A stretch of 64,000 bases of DNA from Streptomyces cylindrosporus. Lineage in GTDB: Bacteria; Actinomycetota; Actinomycetes; Streptomycetales; Streptomycetaceae. How positions within the stretch are numbered: position 1 is the stretch's first letter; each line of letters opens with the position of its first letter. Positions 62,868 to 64,000 of this stretch are shown here, in pieces. The notes under the pieces were generated by a model, which ran no database searches, was not told the DNA's origin, and was given only the letters and a program-made list of their open reading frames with translations. Location of the stretch: positions 310,001-374,000 of the forward strand of contig NZ_JALDAY010000003.1 in NCBI RefSeq assembly GCF_022698165.1, given 5' to 3'. Position numbers and translations under genes: made by a program.

Positions 62868-64000
62868 TCACGGCAGCGGCTGTTCCGTCCAGATCACCTT
62901 GCCCTCGGCCGTGTACCGGGTCCCCCACCGCTCCGTCAGCTGCGCGACCAGGAACAGGCCGCGGCCACCCTCGTCCTCGTTGCGGGCGCGGCGCAGCCGG
63001 GGTGAGGTGCCGGAGCCGTCGGAGACCTCGCAGATCAGGGCGCGGTCGCGGAGCAGGCGGAGCTGGACGGGGCCGGTGGCGTGGCGGATGGCGTTGGTGA
63101 CGAGTTCGCTGGCGACCAGTTCGGTGGTGAAGGCGAGGTCGTCCAGGTGCCACGCGGCGAGCTGTTCGGTGACCAGGGTGCGGGCGCGGGAGACGACCGC
63201 CGGGTCGCTGGGCAGGTCCCACTGGGCGACCTGGTCCGGGCCGAGGACGTGGGTGCGGGCGACGAGCAGTGCCACGTCGTCGGCCGGGCGGGCGGGCAGC
63301 AGCGCGTCGAGGACGGCCTCGCAGGTGTCCTCGGGGGCCCGGCCGGGAACGGCGAGCACGGTCCGGAGCTGGTCGAGGCCGGCGTCGATGTCGCGCACCC
63401 GGTCCTCGACCAACCCGTCGGTGTAGAGCACGAGTTGGCTGCCTTCGGCGAGCTCCAGCTCGACCGTCTCGAAGGGCATGCCGCCGAGGCCGAGCGGCGG
63501 TCCGGAGGGCAGGTCGACGAACTCGACGCTGCCGTCGGGGTGGACGACCGCGGGCAGGGGGTGCCCGGCGCGGGTGAGGGTGCAGCGCCGGGACACCGGA
63601 TCGTAGACGGCGTAGAGGCAGGTCGCGCCGACTATGCCGGAGTCGGCCTGGTCGCTGTCCACTTCCCAGCCCTCGCCCCGGTCGAGCCGTCCGACCAGGT
63701 CGTCGAGGTGGGTGAGGAGGTCGTCCGGGGGCAGGTCGAGGGAGCAGAAGTTGTGCACGGCGGTGCGCAGCCGGCCCATGGTGGCGGCGGCGTGCAGGCC
63801 GTGTCCGACGACGTCCCCGACGACGAGGGCGACCCGCGCGCCGGACAGCGGGATCACGTCGAACCAGTCGCCGCCGACGCCGGCCTGGGCGGGCAGGTAG
63901 CGGTAGGCGGCCTCGACGGCGTTCTGCTCGGGCCGCCCCTTGGGCAGCAGGCTGCGCTGCAGGGCGAGGGCGGTGTTGTGCTCGCGGGTGTAGCGGCGGG
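62868..64000 (-). CDS. SpoIIE/RsbU-type PP2C phosphatase with C-terminal anti-sigma-type ATPase domain (5' end cut)
   Basis: The last 377 or so codons of a larger gene whose start lies beyond the window. The visible part begins in the linker and PP2C-SpoIIE domain: SLLPKGRPEQNAVEAAYRYL, GDWFDVIPL, VGDVVGHGLHAAATMG with the metal-binding Asp residues, and LVLYTDGLVEDR. The C-terminal HATPase_c_2 domain, like an RsbW/SpoIIAB kinase, has ELVASELVTNAIRHA and DEGGRGLFLVAQLTERWG. Such proteins dephosphorylate anti-anti-sigma factors in partner-switching stress control. Streptomyces has many; GAF/PAS sensor domains usually precede and cannot be seen here. Confidence 0.93.
   Translation of the reverse strand, partial: RRYTREHNTALALQRSLLPKGRPEQNAVEAAYRYLPAQAGVGGDWFDVIPLSGARVALVVGDVVGHGLHAAATMGRLRTAVHNFCSLDLPPDDLLTHLDDLVGRLDRGEGWEVDSDQADSGIVGATCLYAVYDPVSRRCTLTRAGHPLPAVVHPDGSVEFVDLPSGPPLGLGGMPFETVELELAEGSQLVLYTDGLVEDRVRDIDAGLDQLRTVLAVPGRAPEDTCEAVLDALLPARPADDVALLVARTHVLGPDQVAQWDLPSDPAVVSRARTLVTEQLAAWHLDDLAFTTELVASELVTNAIRHATGPVQLRLLRDRALICEVSDGSGTSPRLRRARNEDEGGRGLFLVAQLTERWGTRYTAEGKVIWTEQPLP

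Overview
The window is about 72% G+C, with strong third-position G/C bias, GTG and TTG starts, rare TTA codons, a geosmin synthase, two conservons and a gamma-butyrolactone-receptor-type regulator. It is almost certainly a stretch of Streptomyces (or very close actinobacterial) chromosome. I see no rRNA, tRNA, integrase, transposase or phage genes. Most genes have normal Streptomyces codon use, so this looks like resident chromosome rather than a recent island.

Layout. 1-3.4 kb: the end of a LysR regulator divergent from an odd CTP-synthase-like amidotransferase, then a multicopper oxidase. 3.5-7.1 kb: geosmin synthase and a Tat-exported endonuclease/exonuclease/phosphatase-fold protein. 7.1-11.6 kb: a likely five-gene minus-strand unit (LLM oxidoreductase, NMT1/SsuA-like binding lipoprotein, two permeases, ATPase) for uptake of a small organic nutrient, possibly a sulfonate. 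11.7-14.2 kb: a P450 and an ARMT1-type phosphatase. 14.2-14.8 kb: a 19-unit degenerate tandem array that is not coding. 14.8-17.6 kb: an ArpA/ScbR-like TetR regulator with a TTA codon, a candidate small RNA, a TTA-containing chitin/cellulose LPMO and a secreted protein of unknown function. 18.3-22.8 kb: a DUF6230/DUF6114 membrane pair, and an ArsR regulator overlapping an MgtA-like P-type ATPase that carries a His/Cys-rich repeat insertion.

23-29 kb: a PF04672 methyltransferase, an orphan sugar-type binding protein and conservon 1 (sensor-like ATPase, roadblock protein, DUF742 protein, small GTPase). 29-38.2 kb: a catabolic cluster built from two divergent arms, an M81 metallopeptidase with a ROK repressor, and a Dpp-type ABC importer with a ROK sugar kinase, in which most genes overlap by 4 nt. 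38.3-39.7 kb: an exported GH43-like/AbfB protein. 39.8-48.2 kb: an osmoprotectant ABC importer whose binding protein is separated from its permease and ATPase genes by conservon 2.

48.4-54.6 kb: a GT2/GT39 glycosyltransferase pair, then a DrrAB-type exporter plus a P450. 54.6-57.7 kb: a large SARP/AfsR-like regulator. 57.7-60.5 kb: a flavin-based membrane redox operon (ferric-reductase/FNR-like protein, duplicated FMN-binding protein, ApbE flavin transferase). 60.7-64 kb: an OmpR-type two-component system and the C-terminal part of a SpoIIE/RsbU-type phosphatase with an anti-sigma-type ATPase domain.

The signals least explained by known genes are the 19-unit array next to the TTA-containing receptor-like regulator, the candidate ~200-nt RNA upstream of that regulator, the His/Cys repeat inserted in the P-type ATPase, the exact 139-bp intragenic duplication in the FMN-binding protein, and the M81/ROK/Dpp cluster as a possible uptake system for a sugar-peptide conjugate.
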